Both the position numbers and the translations under genes were made by a program. Below the pieces are notes generated by a model. It ran no database searches. It was not told the origin of the DNA and worked only from the letters and a program-made list of their open reading frames with translations. A stretch of 64,000 bases of DNA from the NCBI GenBank assembly GCA_964564675.1, contig CAZMBI010000001.1, positions 150,938 to 214,937 on the forward strand, in the 5' to 3' direction. Each line of letters opens with the position of its first letter. Within the stretch, counting starts at the first letter, position 1. Below, in pieces: positions 15,825-24,137 of the stretch. Source of the DNA: CAZMBI01 sp964564675 (GTDB lineage: Bacteria > Pseudomonadota > Alphaproteobacteria > Rickettsiales > UBA3002).

Positions 15825-16937
15825 TCACCGCTGCGGCGTCATAGGCGCGCCGACACATCTTTCGCCGTGTGCAGTCGGCGCAAGCGCCGCATAAAGCTGA
15901 CGGGCACAGCGCGCCCACGAGAATCCCTGTGCAAATGCCCGGCAATCCGTGCGCTGTTTGTGTGCTGCCTGCACCACTGCCGAGGATAAATCTGCCGCCA
16001 TGGCCGCGGCGCGCGGATCGGTCAGCACGTCCAGCGGGCCGGCGACCGGATAGGCCGCCACCGGCGTGCCGGAAGCCAGTGCCTCCAGCATCACCAGCCC
16101 GAACGTATCGGTTTTACTGGGAAATACCAGCACATCCGCCGAGGCGTAATAACGCGCCAGCGCCTCGCCATGCTTAGCGCCAACAAACACGGCATCCGGG
16201 TATTTCGCCTGCAACGCCGCACGCTGCGGCCCATCGCCGACCACCAGTTTGGTATGGCTCCCCTCATTCATGGGAGGGGGATAGGAGAAAGAAGAATCCC
16301 CACCCCAACCCTCCCCCGTAAACAGGGGAGGGAGAGTAAGGAACGCCTCGATGTTTTTTTCCACCGCCACCCGGCCGACATATAACAAAACCGGACGCGC
16401 ATAGCCCAGATCGGTGCGTTTATCGGGATGAAACAGCGATGTGTCCACCCCCCGCGACCAGGCATGGATATTGCTGAAACCATAGCCTTCCAGCTCGCGC
16501 GCGATACTTTGTGTGGCCACCAGCATGCGTGCGGCCGGGGCATGAAACCAGCGTAGAAAACGATACCCCCACGCCACCGGCAGAGCAAAACGCGCCTGCA
16601 CATATTCAGGGAATTTGGTGTGAAAAGAGGTGGTAAACGGCCACCCGCGCTTCAGGCAATGCGCCCGCGCCGCGAGCCCCAGCGGGCCTTCGGTGGCGAT
16701 GTGCACGGCATCGGGCCGCCAGGCATCGAGCAGACGGCCCACAGCGCGTGGCGCGAAGGCCAGGCGAATCTCGGGATAGGTCGGACAGGGCAGGCTGCGG
16801 AAGCAATCCGGCGTGATCGTACGAACCATGCAGCCCGCTTCCTCCAGCGCGCGCAACACCTCGCCCAGCGTCCGCACCACGCCGTTGATTTGCGGCGTCC
16901 AGGCATCACTGATTAAGGCGATGTGCTGAATCGTCAT
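15825..16937 (-). CDS. GT4 glycosyltransferase (alpha-mannosyltransferase-like) with repeat-derived insert
   Basis: A 370-residue glycosyltransferase of the GT4 (GT-B fold) type, close in pattern to alphaproteobacterial proteins that glycosylate a lipid. Motifs: DAWTPQINGVVRTL at the N-terminus, TSFHTKFPEY, WSRGVDTSLFHP, VLLYVGRVAVEKNIEAFL, VVGDGPQRAAL, and DTFGLVMLEALASGTPVAAYP with the catalytic Glu pattern. About 26 residues between IEAFLTL and HTKLVVGDGP (PPLFTGEGWGG onwards) are unusual and are encoded by an in-frame palindromic element (16262-16338). The ATG at 16937 lies inside the end of the upstream phosphoesterase gene (32-bp overlap), so translation is coupled. Upstream in-frame codons only shadow that gene. 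Confidence 0.88.
   Translation of the reverse strand: MTIQHIALISDAWTPQINGVVRTLGEVLRALEEAGCMVRTITPDCFRSLPCPTYPEIRLAFAPRAVGRLLDAWRPDAVHIATEGPLGLAARAHCLKRGWPFTTSFHTKFPEYVQARFALPVAWGYRFLRWFHAPAARMLVATQSIARELEGYGFSNIHAWSRGVDTSLFHPDKRTDLGYARPVLLYVGRVAVEKNIEAFLTLPPLFTGEGWGGDSSFSYPPPMNEGSHTKLVVGDGPQRAALQAKYPDAVFVGAKHGEALARYYASADVLVFPSKTDTFGLVMLEALASGTPVAAYPVAGPLDVLTDPRAAAMAADLSSAVVQAAHKQRTDCRAFAQGFSWARCARQLYAALAPTAHGERCVGAPMTPQR
16262..16338. repeat. Palindromic element inserted in frame in the GT4 gene
   Basis: The element has an inner hairpin CCCTCCCCC (16309-16317) / GGGGAGGG (16325-16332) and G/C-homopolymer flanks. It encodes the peptide segment PPLFTGEGWGG and neighbours, in a surface linker of the glycosyltransferase where relatives have only a few residues. 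Similar mobile palindromes that insert in frame are known as RPEs in Rickettsia. Boundaries are approximate. Confidence 0.65.
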
Positions 16938-17772
16938 CACGCTCACCAAACAAATGCAACTGACGGCTGTCTTCCAACTCCGCTTCGCGCCGGGCACGCT
17001 CCTGCGCCCAGAAAAGAATCTCCATGCGGCCATCAAAATGCTCAACCAGCGCCGAGCAGCTTTCCACCCAGTCACCGTCGTTATAGTATGTTACGCCTTC
17101 GATATCGCGGATTTCGGGATGGTGAATATGGCCACATACCACCCCGTCATATTTCTGTTTACCGGCGGCGTCGGCCACCGCATGCTCGAATTCGCTGATA
17201 ATCTGCACCGCCTGCTTGACCTTGTGCTTGAGGTGCGCCGACAGCGACCAGTAGGAATATCCCAGCCGGCTGCGCAGCACGTTGTAATAATGATTCAGCC
17301 GCAGCGTGAGGACATAGGCGCGATCGCCGATATAGGCGAGCCAGCGCGCATATTTCATCACTCCGTCAAATTCGTCGCCGTGCAGGATCAGCAGCCGGCG
17401 GCCGTCGGCGGTGATATGGGTATCGTTCAGCAAAAGGCGGATGCCGCCAAATTCCATGCCGACATAATCGCGCAGAAATTCATCGTGATTGCCGGGTATG
17501 AAAATCACCCCCGCGCCCTTGCGTGACTTGCGCAAAACCTTCTGGATGACTGTGCTGTGTGCCTCCGGCCAGTGCCAGCCCCGACGCAGGCGCCAGCCGT
17601 CGAAAATATCGCCGATAAGATAGAGCGTTTCCGAATCGTTAAAGCGCAAAAAATCGAGCAGAAATTCGGCCTTGCAATCGCGTGTGCCCAAATGAATATC
17701 AGACAGGAAAATGGTGCGGTAACGCCGCAGCAGGGGATGATTGTCGTCGCCTGGAGATGCCTCCGGTATCAT
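16906..17772 (-). CDS. UDP-2,3-diacylglucosamine pyrophosphatase-like metallophosphoesterase
   Basis: A 288-residue calcineurin-type phosphoesterase. The metal-binding motifs are all visible: FLSDIHLG (about residue 21), LIGDIFDGW, FIPGNHDEFL, ILHGDEFD and VCGHIHHPE. It resembles the LpxH/LpxH2 group that hydrolyses UDP-2,3-diacylglucosamine in lipid A synthesis, but the long central helical insert (ALTLRLNHYYNVLRSRLGYS region) is typical of a related alphaproteobacterial subfamily whose substrate is less certain. The ATG at 17772 has AGGGTGGG upstream; a GTG 12 bp earlier is possible. It forms a two-gene operon with the GT4 gene, which suggests a joint role in envelope lipid or glycolipid synthesis. 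Confidence 0.85.
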   Translation of the reverse strand: MIPEASPGDDNHPLLRRYRTIFLSDIHLGTRDCKAEFLLDFLRFNDSETLYLIGDIFDGWRLRRGWHWPEAHSTVIQKVLRKSRKGAGVIFIPGNHDEFLRDYVGMEFGGIRLLLNDTHITADGRRLLILHGDEFDGVMKYARWLAYIGDRAYVLTLRLNHYYNVLRSRLGYSYWSLSAHLKHKVKQAVQIISEFEHAVADAAGKQKYDGVVCGHIHHPEIRDIEGVTYYNDGDWVESCSALVEHFDGRMEILFWAQERARREAELEDSRQLHLFGERDDDSAHRLNQ

Positions 17773-17945
17773 CGTAAAACCCACCCTATAAACCCAAAAT
17801 ACTGCGCACCGGCGGTTTTTTCCAGCATTCCTGGAAAGTTATACCACACTAAATTGATCCATTTTCACGCAATTGTCACATCCATGCGATTTTAGAGAAG
17901 TTATAATAAGTTTTAACTTGGAGCAGACGGGTATTCACACCAGAG

Positions 17946-18647
17946 GTGGCAGAACCAGATACAGCACGCAGCGATTCGCAGCTGCCCTCCCCTCTTATCC
18001 AACAGGCCAAACCGGTCCTAACGGCACGCGACCGTTCACGTGCGAGTGAATTCGTTACCGGCCAGCTGACCGGTATCGGCGTGGCTATCGGGGCGGTGTG
18101 GGCCGGCCGCAATGTGTTGCCCAATCAGATGAAACAGCTCAATGCACTGGTGGCAAAACAACTCTTTCCGAATGCCGAAAAAATCGAGCCACATATGGTC
18201 AACATGGCCCGGCGGCGGATTAATGTCGGTTTGATGTTCGCAGGCGGCCTGGCCAGCAGCCTGCTGACGCAAACCGCACTCTCGCGCAAACGCCGCGCCA
18301 CCAACGGCGAAGCGCTCGACGATTATACCCCGTTGCCGGTGCATAACGATATCGGCCGCCTGCTGACCGGCTGGAGCGCCGGACTGATAGGCGCCAGCGC
18401 CACTTACTGGCTGGCCGAGCGTTATGGGCGGGCCTCCAGCCCGCACGTCATTAAAGGCGTGCTGAATCAGGCAGAAGGGCTTTTAGACAAGACCATCACG
18501 GGCGGCGTGGAAATCTATCCTGGTAATAAACTCTCCGAATTGCTGGTATCCAATCTGGTGATGTTGCCGGGCGCCATGCCGTTCAGTATTACCGGGCAAC
18601 GGCTTTATGATGCGCTGATCCAACCGGATTATGCCCATGAACGCTGA
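17946..18647 (+). CDS. Membrane-associated protein of unknown function
   Basis: A 233-residue protein without a recognised family. It has three or more hydrophobic Gly/Ala-rich segments that may span or insert in the membrane: TGIGVAIGAVWAG (about 41-54), NVGLMFAGGLASSLLTQ (about 92-108) and LLTGWSAGLIGASATYWLA (about 138-156). The start is uncertain: a GTG at 17946 is the earliest codon but has no clear ribosome-binding site. A good -10 hexamer TATAAT is at 17902-17907. It ends 47 bp before the lepA start. No link to lepA function is evident. Confidence 0.55.
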   Translation: MAEPDTARSDSQLPSPLIQQAKPVLTARDRSRASEFVTGQLTGIGVAIGAVWAGRNVLPNQMKQLNALVAKQLFPNAEKIEPHMVNMARRRINVGLMFAGGLASSLLTQTALSRKRRATNGEALDDYTPLPVHNDIGRLLTGWSAGLIGASATYWLAERYGRASSPHVIKGVLNQAEGLLDKTITGGVEIYPGNKLSELLVSNLVMLPGAMPFSITGQRLYDALIQPDYAHER

Positions 18648-18694
18648 TGGATTTCGCTGGCCTGCGCCCGCAAGCCCTGCTATATCGCGCGGTT

Positions 18695-19267
18695 ATGAAT
18701 ATCGAGCTGTCCCGCATCCGCAATTTTTCCATCATCGCCCATATCGACCACGGTAAATCCACCCTCGCCGACCGGCTGATTCAGGCCTGCAAAGGTGTCA
18801 CCGAGCGCGAAATGCGCGAACAGCTGCTGGATAATATGGAGCTGGAGCGTGAACGCGGGATTACCATTAAATCGCAGACCGTGCGCCTGCATTATACGGC
18901 GGGCGACGGGCGGAATTACATCTTAAACCTGATGGATACGCCGGGCCATGTCGATTTTTCCTATGAAGTCTCGCGCTGTCTGGCGGCCTGTGAAGGCGCG
19001 CTGCTGGTGGTCGATGCGGCGCAGGGGGTTGAAGCGCAGACGCTGGCCAATGTCTATCAGGCGATTGATCAGGATCTGGAGTTGATTCCCGTACTCAACA
19101 AGATTGACTTGCCCGCCGCCGAGCCGGATCGCGTGAAAGAACAGATCGAGGAAGTGATCGGCATTGATGCCTCCGATGCGATCATGGTCTCGGCTAAAAC
19201 CGGACTGGGGATTGAAGCATTGCTTGAGGCGATTGTGCAACGGTTGCCGCCGCCTGCCGGAAACTAA
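18695..19267 (+). CDS. lepA: LepA/EF4 N-terminal fragment: GTPase domain
   Basis: The first 190 residues of the ribosome-associated GTPase LepA (elongation factor 4). It holds the complete GTP-binding domain: AHIDHGKST (G1), RERGITIKSQT (G2), DTPGHVDF (G3), NKIDLP (G4) and SAKTGLG (G5). The reading frame then stops after RLPPPAGN, exactly where domain II should begin. The rest of LepA starts at 21108 after a 1.8-kb interruption. Complete LepA proteins are about 600 residues in one chain. The ATG at 18695 matches the family start (MNIELSRIRNFSIIAHIDHG). No other damage is visible, so the fragment may still be made as a folded GTPase domain. Confidence 0.93.
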   Translation: MNIELSRIRNFSIIAHIDHGKSTLADRLIQACKGVTEREMREQLLDNMELERERGITIKSQTVRLHYTAGDGRNYILNLMDTPGHVDFSYEVSRCLAACEGALLVVDAAQGVEAQTLANVYQAIDQDLELIPVLNKIDLPAAEPDRVKEQIEEVIGIDASDAIMVSAKTGLGIEALLEAIVQRLPPPAGN

Positions 19268-21107
19268 ACCGCAGGGCATTTTTATGGCGAGGCGTGTGAC
19301 GGTTCCCGCCTACATGTTTCATCAAATGGCAAGTGATTTTGTGATGATGGTGTTAAGGGTGGTTTACGGACTAAGACCTTGCTCCTTCTGCGCATCCTTA
19401 ATTGCCCTGCGCGCATTATGATATGCTTCCTGACCATCAGGGGACAACCCGCTAACGTTAGCGCCAGCTAGAAACTGGGTGACCGCCTCTTCAACAGCGG
19501 CTTTAGCTGATTTTGGTAAATCTTTCAGCGATTTTATCTCACTTCTTAATCTATATATTGCAAGTAATTCATCTCTATTTTTATTGGGGTGCGGCACCCC
19601 CATAGCAACTTGTAGATCTAGGATGAACCCCCTTTTTCCATGTTCAGCCCAACTGTCGCTGCGCCAAGTATCGGCTTCAGACTTACATTGTGTTTCAACC
19701 GGTTCGGGTGTAGGCGTTTCATGCTGTTTTTCTCTTGCCACATCACGTTTACTGGCAATGGTACGCAGACCATCGAGCAACCCTTCAATCTCTTTTCGGG
19801 TATGGGGCATAAAAGCCGATAGGCCGGAATCATCCCGGCCCATCAAAATATCAGAAAACACTTCTGCAAAGGCTTCTTCACGCGCTTGGAAATTTTGAAA
19901 ATCTTTAGGTTGGTCGGTTTCGCCCCATCTGCCATGCAGGTAAGCCGGTAGATAATGATGGGCGTTTTTGTCCGGTACGCCGGGACGGGATAGTGTTCCG
20001 CCCTTACGAGCATAGCCCTCTTGTTCGATTCGTGCATAATCTTTATCTATGGCGGCTGCTATAACAGGGTGTTGGGACATTCTTAATGCGGTGTCTTTAT
20101 ATGACACGACTTGCTCAAGCGCTGGATGTTTCGCTATGACAGCCGACAAGGCTGGAAAATGTTGCTTCATTTCCGGATTTTGATTGAGTGCAGCAACCAC
20201 CTGCTGCGTCTTCATAACCGGGTCCAGAGTTATTCTCTCAAATTCCAGGCCGTCTAAAAAAAACGCCTGCAAATCATAGTCGAATTTTCCCTTAGCGAGA
20301 TCATTTTGCAACCTTTCGTCAGGAGAGGAAAATTCCTTAAAATCCTCATGATCAGACGCCTGCATCGCACGCCAGCCCGCTTTTGACATGGTTTGGACAT
20401 CCTCTCTCAGGGCGATTTTCGCTTCATTTGGCAAAATTTCCCACGCACTGTCCGGTGTGCTATTTGAGAGGAAATAAGAAAGGGCATGACCGGCTTCATG
20501 CGCAAGTATATCTGTATTGTAATAATTACGGCGTTGCCATTCCGTGATGGCTGCACCATGATCATCAAAATACCGTCCACTTTCCTCTAAGTCGGGTATA
20601 TGTTCGACGCCCACGGCACCTTCCGTTTCGCCGTCGAATAAAATATGGGTGATACCGGCATTATATAGCAAATCTCTTTCCGGCCCCATCCGCCGCTCGA
20701 AATCTGCCATCACGTCCTCCGGCTCGTAGTAAGATGGGATAGTTGGGTCAATCAGCGTATCATCCGTGATGCGGCCATCTCTAATCCATGACGGTGCCTT
20801 CTCGGGAAGCGGTTTAGCTTGCAACGCCTTTGCGCGTGCCTTTGGATCTCTGACAAAAGATTCCGGCGTGATGCCAAATTTTTCTAACTCTGCAACCCAG
20901 TCTGTTTTGCCTGCCACACCCTGTTCCTTTAGACTATTAAGTTTATTAATAATAATTTACCATTACAGTGTTACAGTTTCATTACAAGCAGCAGCTGAAC
21001 ATAGCCGCCGGAGACACAATTATGATTGTGTCCCCATTGCACCGCCCCTTGTATAGACTGCGTATTGCGATTGCCATCCCCTCCATTTTCCGCCATAAAC
21101 CCGGGTT
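19268..21107. mobile_element. Insertion that splits lepA
   Basis: About 1.84 kb of AT-richer DNA lies between the two lepA fragments. It carries one minus-strand gene (19364-20917) and no transposase or integrase. A 9-bp sequence TTTATGGCG at 19281-19289 recurs inverted at 21091-21099 near the two ends, but it is too short to be sure that it is a terminal repeat. No target-site duplication was found. Element type unknown; the call as an insertion is inferred from the broken lepA frame. Confidence 0.6.
19364..20917 (-). CDS. Zincin-like protein inserted within lepA
   Basis: A 517-residue protein with a zinc-protease signature HEAGH at residues 140-144 and, about 205 residues later, REEAFAEVFSDI (around 346-357). 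The second segment resembles the downstream Glu-containing motif (ExFAExF) of anthrax-lethal-factor-type (M34) zincins. No signal peptide or membrane helix is present. The GTG start at 20917 follows AAAGGA. The base composition is lower in GC than the flanking lepA halves, consistent with recent arrival. Such proteins are often secreted effectors or toxins, but no secretion system or immunity gene is next to it. A cargo gene of unknown role is the safest description. Confidence 0.75.
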   Translation of the reverse strand: MAGKTDWVAELEKFGITPESFVRDPKARAKALQAKPLPEKAPSWIRDGRITDDTLIDPTIPSYYEPEDVMADFERRMGPERDLLYNAGITHILFDGETEGAVGVEHIPDLEESGRYFDDHGAAITEWQRRNYYNTDILAHEAGHALSYFLSNSTPDSAWEILPNEAKIALREDVQTMSKAGWRAMQASDHEDFKEFSSPDERLQNDLAKGKFDYDLQAFFLDGLEFERITLDPVMKTQQVVAALNQNPEMKQHFPALSAVIAKHPALEQVVSYKDTALRMSQHPVIAAAIDKDYARIEQEGYARKGGTLSRPGVPDKNAHHYLPAYLHGRWGETDQPKDFQNFQAREEAFAEVFSDILMGRDDSGLSAFMPHTRKEIEGLLDGLRTIASKRDVAREKQHETPTPEPVETQCKSEADTWRSDSWAEHGKRGFILDLQVAMGVPHPNKNRDELLAIYRLRSEIKSLKDLPKSAKAAVEEAVTQFLAGANVSGLSPDGQEAYHNARRAIKDAQKEQGLSP

Positions 21108-22358
21108 ATGAGCGACGCATTAGACCAAGAGCCCCTCAAAGCCCTGCTGATCGATAGCTGGTATGATACCTATCTCGGCGTCATCATCCTGGTGCGGGTC
21201 TATCGCGGCCAACTGCGCAAGGGGCTGAAAGTGCGCTTCTGGAATGCCAGAGTCACCTATGATGTCGACCAGGTGGGGGTATTCACCCCAAAAAAGGTGA
21301 CCGTTGAGGCGCTTGGCCCCGGTGAAGTCGGTTACATCATCACGGGGCTGAAAACCGTGGCCGATACCAAGGTCGGTGACACCATCACCGAGGAGAAGCG
21401 CCCGTGCGAGGCCCCCCTGCCCGGCTTCAAACCGGTGGTGCCGGTGGTTTTTTGCGGTTTTTACCCGACCGATAACGGCCAGTATGACCATCTACGCGAT
21501 GCCCTGAGCAAGCTGCAGCTCAACGATGCCAGCTTTCAGTATGAACCGGAAAGTTCCACCGCGCTGGGGCTGGGCTTTCGCTGCGGCTTTCTGGGTATGC
21601 TGCATCTGGAAATCATTCAGGAGCGGCTCGAGCGCGAATATGATGTGGATCTGATTACCACCGCGCCGAGCGTAGTCTATGAGATGACCATGCTCGACGG
21701 CACCACGCGTGAGTTGCATAACCCGGCGGATTATCCCGAACCCTCGCAGATTGCGCGCATCGCCGAACCGTGGATTAAGGCAACCATCTTAGTTCCTGAT
21801 GAATTTCTGGGTAAAGTGCTGGAGCTGTGTACGGAAAAGCGCGGCGTACAGCAGGAGCTGACCTATGTCGGCAACCGCGCCATGGTGGTGTATAAACTGC
21901 CGCTGAATGAAGTCGTGTTCGACTTTTATGACCGGCTGAAATCCTGCAGCCGCGGCTATGCCAGCTTTGATTATGAAATGGCCGGTTATGACGACGGTGA
22001 TCTGGTCAAGCTGGCGGTGCTGGTCAATGGCGAGCCGGTGGATGCGCTGGCGCTGATGGTGCATCGCAGCCAGGCTGAATTTCGCGGCCGCGCGATGTGT
22101 GCCCGGCTGAAAGAGCTGATTCCGCGCCATATGTTCAAAATTCCCATTCAGGCCGCCATCGGCAGCAAGGTGATCGCACGGGAAACCCTTGCCGCACTAC
22201 GCAAAGATGTCACCGCCAAATGCTACGGCGGCGATTCCAGCCGCAAGCGCAAGCTGTTGGAAAAGCAGAAGAAGGGAAAGAAGAAAATGCGCTCGGTGGG
22301 CAATGTCGATATTCCGCAAAGTGCGTTTATTGAAGCGTTGAAGATGGGCGGGGAATAA
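21108..22358 (+). CDS. lepA: LepA/EF4 C-terminal fragment: domains II to C-terminal domain
   Basis: Residues corresponding to LepA domain II through the LepA-specific C-terminal domain, 416 residues. It resumes with PLKALLIDSWYDTYLGV and continues through FEYEPESS-type and GFRCGFLGMLHLEIIQERLEREYD (domain III/V), SRGYASFDYEM and KCYGGDSSRKRKLLEKQKKGKKKMRSVGNVDIPQ at the C-terminus. It has an ATG of its own (21108), but no clear ribosome-binding site, and the next seven residues (SDALDQE) replace the usual short linker. The frame is intact to the normal stop. Expression would need a promoter inside the insertion or read-through. Confidence 0.92.
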   Translation: MSDALDQEPLKALLIDSWYDTYLGVIILVRVYRGQLRKGLKVRFWNARVTYDVDQVGVFTPKKVTVEALGPGEVGYIITGLKTVADTKVGDTITEEKRPCEAPLPGFKPVVPVVFCGFYPTDNGQYDHLRDALSKLQLNDASFQYEPESSTALGLGFRCGFLGMLHLEIIQERLEREYDVDLITTAPSVVYEMTMLDGTTRELHNPADYPEPSQIARIAEPWIKATILVPDEFLGKVLELCTEKRGVQQELTYVGNRAMVVYKLPLNEVVFDFYDRLKSCSRGYASFDYEMAGYDDGDLVKLAVLVNGEPVDALALMVHRSQAEFRGRAMCARLKELIPRHMFKIPIQAAIGSKVIARETLAALRKDVTAKCYGGDSSRKRKLLEKQKKGKKKMRSVGNVDIPQSAFIEALKMGGE

Positions 22359-22410
22359 CGCCCGCCAACTGATCTTGCCTTCCGGCTAGCCCTACCTTAT
22401 AACCTCATCC

Positions 22411-22866
22411 ATGCGTCGCGCCAATCATCATCGCCCGAATCATCGCTTCACCGCCTGGTTTGCATTATTGGCCTTTGCGGCCCATCTCCTATTGCCTTTT
22501 TTCGCTACCTACGCGCCGCCCGCAACCGGCACGACGTCAGATGCGGCGCTTGAGACACTCGCCGAATTATACGGCGAAAAAATCTTCATCTGCACCCCGC
22601 GCGGCTATGAATGGGTCAGCATCGAAACGTGGCAGAAAAGGCAAGCACAGCAACAGCAATCACCGACGCATCAGACGGGCTATTTCTGCGGTATGTGTTT
22701 CCTCGCCGCGCACGGGCTGGGGCATGTGATACCGCAGCCGATGGCTGCGCTCGCGTCTCCGGGACTGCAAACGCTGGCGGCCTTAGACGCGTGGCGCACC
22801 CCTCTCATCGCCGGCACTCTGGCCCATCCGGCATATTATACCCGGGCGCCGCCGTATGTCTCCTGA
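22411..22866 (+). CDS. DUF2946-like exported protein
   Basis: A 151-residue protein with a hydrophobic N-terminal segment (about residues 13-33, HRFTAWFALLAFAAHLLLPF) and a CGMCFLAAHGLGH segment that carries a CxxC pair and His residues. This resembles DUF2946, a small family found beside copper-handling genes in proteobacteria. The Gln-rich stretch before the CxxC motif is unusual. It precedes the Met/His-rich outer-membrane protein gene by 48 bp in the same direction, supporting a shared role in metal handling. No metal-efflux ATPase or CopZ is in the window. Confidence 0.6.
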   Translation: MRRANHHRPNHRFTAWFALLAFAAHLLLPFFATYAPPATGTTSDAALETLAELYGEKIFICTPRGYEWVSIETWQKRQAQQQQSPTHQTGYFCGMCFLAAHGLGHVIPQPMAALASPGLQTLAALDAWRTPLIAGTLAHPAYYTRAPPYVS

Positions 22867-22914
22867 TTCCAATACGCTAATTACATAATTCACGCATTAA
22901 TCAGGGGAATCACT

Positions 22915-24027
22915 ATGCGTACACGCATCTGTTTACTGATGGCAGGCGTTATCTGCCCGCTTTATTTATCACCCGCCAGCGCCGAGGAAAACGCCGTGCG
23001 GCTGAGCAACGAAGGGCTTGAAACCTCGGCCACCGCCAGCGAGCACGCACCGATCGGCGTCATGGGCGATCATATGCACGACACGGGCGAGTGGATGCTG
23101 TCTTATCGCTATATGCATATGAATATGCAGGGCAACCGGATCGGCACCGATTCCGTTTCCCCGGAGGAAATCGCGACCGGCAGCCCCAACCGCTTCGCCG
23201 GCCGGCCTATGCAGCCGGGTAATCTTCGGGTGGTACCCACCGAGATGACGATGGGGATGCACATGGCCGGCGCCATGTATGCGCCGTCGGAATGGCTGAC
23301 TCTGATGGCCATGGCGCATTATCTGGAAAAGGAGATGGATCACATCACGTTTGACACGGGCACAGGTACAAACCGGATCGGTTCGTTTATCACCGCAAGC
23401 GAAGGGTTCGGTGATACCAAACTGACCGGCCTGATCCGGCTGTATGAGGATGACGGCCATCACATCCACCTCAACGCCGGGCTCAGCCTGCCGACCGGAT
23501 CGATCGACGAGGAGGATGAGGTGCTCGCCCCCAACGGCAACCGGCCACGCCTGCGCCTGCCCTATGCCATGCAGCTGGGCACGGGCACCTACGATCTGCT
23601 GCCGGGCATCACCTATACCGGCTCGCAGGACGCCTGGAGCTGGGGCGCGCAATACAGCGCCGAATTGCGGCTGGAAGATGAGAATGACGAAGGCTATGCC
23701 TGGGGCGACAAACATGCCGTCACCGCCTGGGGGGCGTATGAGTGGGCGCCGTGGATCAGCACCTCGGCCCGGCTGATGGCGCATACTCAGGATGCAATCG
23801 ACGGTATCGACCCGCAAATCGTTGCGCCGGTGCAAACCGCCAACCCGGATAATTACGGCGGTGAGGTGGTGGAACTTGGCCTGGGCGTTAACCTGATCGG
23901 CGTGCGGGGCCCGCTGACCGACCATCGGCTCGCCATTGAGGCCACCGCGCCGCTTTACCGCGATCTGAACGGCCCGCAAATGGAAACGGACTGGACGATC
24001 ACCATCGGCTGGCAAAAAGCGTTTTAA
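22915..24027 (+). CDS. Met/His-rich outer-membrane beta-barrel protein
   Basis: A 370-residue protein with a cleavable signal peptide (cut probably after PASA, about residue 23). The body alternates polar and hydrophobic residues as in an outer-membrane barrel and ends in a C-terminal aromatic (QKAF), as barrels do. Near the N-terminus Met and His are dense (GVMGDHMHDTGEWML, YRYMHMNM, TEMTMGMHMAGAMY), suggesting soft-metal binding such as copper. Proteins of this pattern are often annotated as transporters and lie beside DUF2946 genes. The preceding gene fits. AGGGG nine bases before the ATG supports the start. A long inverted repeat follows the gene. Confidence 0.75.
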   Translation: MRTRICLLMAGVICPLYLSPASAEENAVRLSNEGLETSATASEHAPIGVMGDHMHDTGEWMLSYRYMHMNMQGNRIGTDSVSPEEIATGSPNRFAGRPMQPGNLRVVPTEMTMGMHMAGAMYAPSEWLTLMAMAHYLEKEMDHITFDTGTGTNRIGSFITASEGFGDTKLTGLIRLYEDDGHHIHLNAGLSLPTGSIDEEDEVLAPNGNRPRLRLPYAMQLGTGTYDLLPGITYTGSQDAWSWGAQYSAELRLEDENDEGYAWGDKHAVTAWGAYEWAPWISTSARLMAHTQDAIDGIDPQIVAPVQTANPDNYGGEVVELGLGVNLIGVRGPLTDHRLAIEATAPLYRDLNGPQMETDWTITIGWQKAF

Positions 24028-24043
24028 GGCTCAATCACCTCAT

Positions 24044-24074
24044 GGGAGTCAGCCGGCCTGACCGGCTGACTCCC
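24044..24074 (+). terminator. Perfect hairpin after the outer-membrane protein gene
   Basis: Arms GGGAGTCAGCCGG (24044-24056) and CCGGCTGACTCCC (24062-24074) are exact reverse complements with a 5-nt loop, 16 bp after the stop codon. It probably terminates transcription, although no T tract follows. Confidence 0.6.
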
Positions 24075-24137
24075 AGCGGAGTTGATAAATATTATATCAA
24101 TAGCAACACCATAGAAAAGCAACCCAAGCCCTTACTA

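Noticed and set aside
17863..17883. Weak Pho-box-like repeats (TTTTCACGCAA, TTGTCACATCC) upstream of the 17946 gene
   Set aside because: The first repeat is poor, and the hexamer 6 bp downstream (TTTTAG) is not a credible -10. The good TATAAT at 17902 has the wrong spacing compared with the other three promoters.
19281..21099. TTTATGGCG inverted pair as proven terminal repeats of a transposon
   Set aside because: Only 9 bp, no extension inward, no target duplication outside, and no transposase. Kept only as a hint.
18695..22358. LepA interruption as an intein or group I/II intron
   Set aside because: There is an in-frame stop at the end of the N-terminal part and a new ATG for the C-terminal part. 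The intervening gene is on the opposite strand and has no intein or intron-encoded-protein motifs.
22969..24015. 348-codon open frame antisense to the outer-membrane protein gene
   Set aside because: A typical GC-rich shadow frame: the composition is Arg/His/Gly-biased, with no ribosome-binding site or motif, while the plus-strand gene has a signal peptide and barrel pattern.
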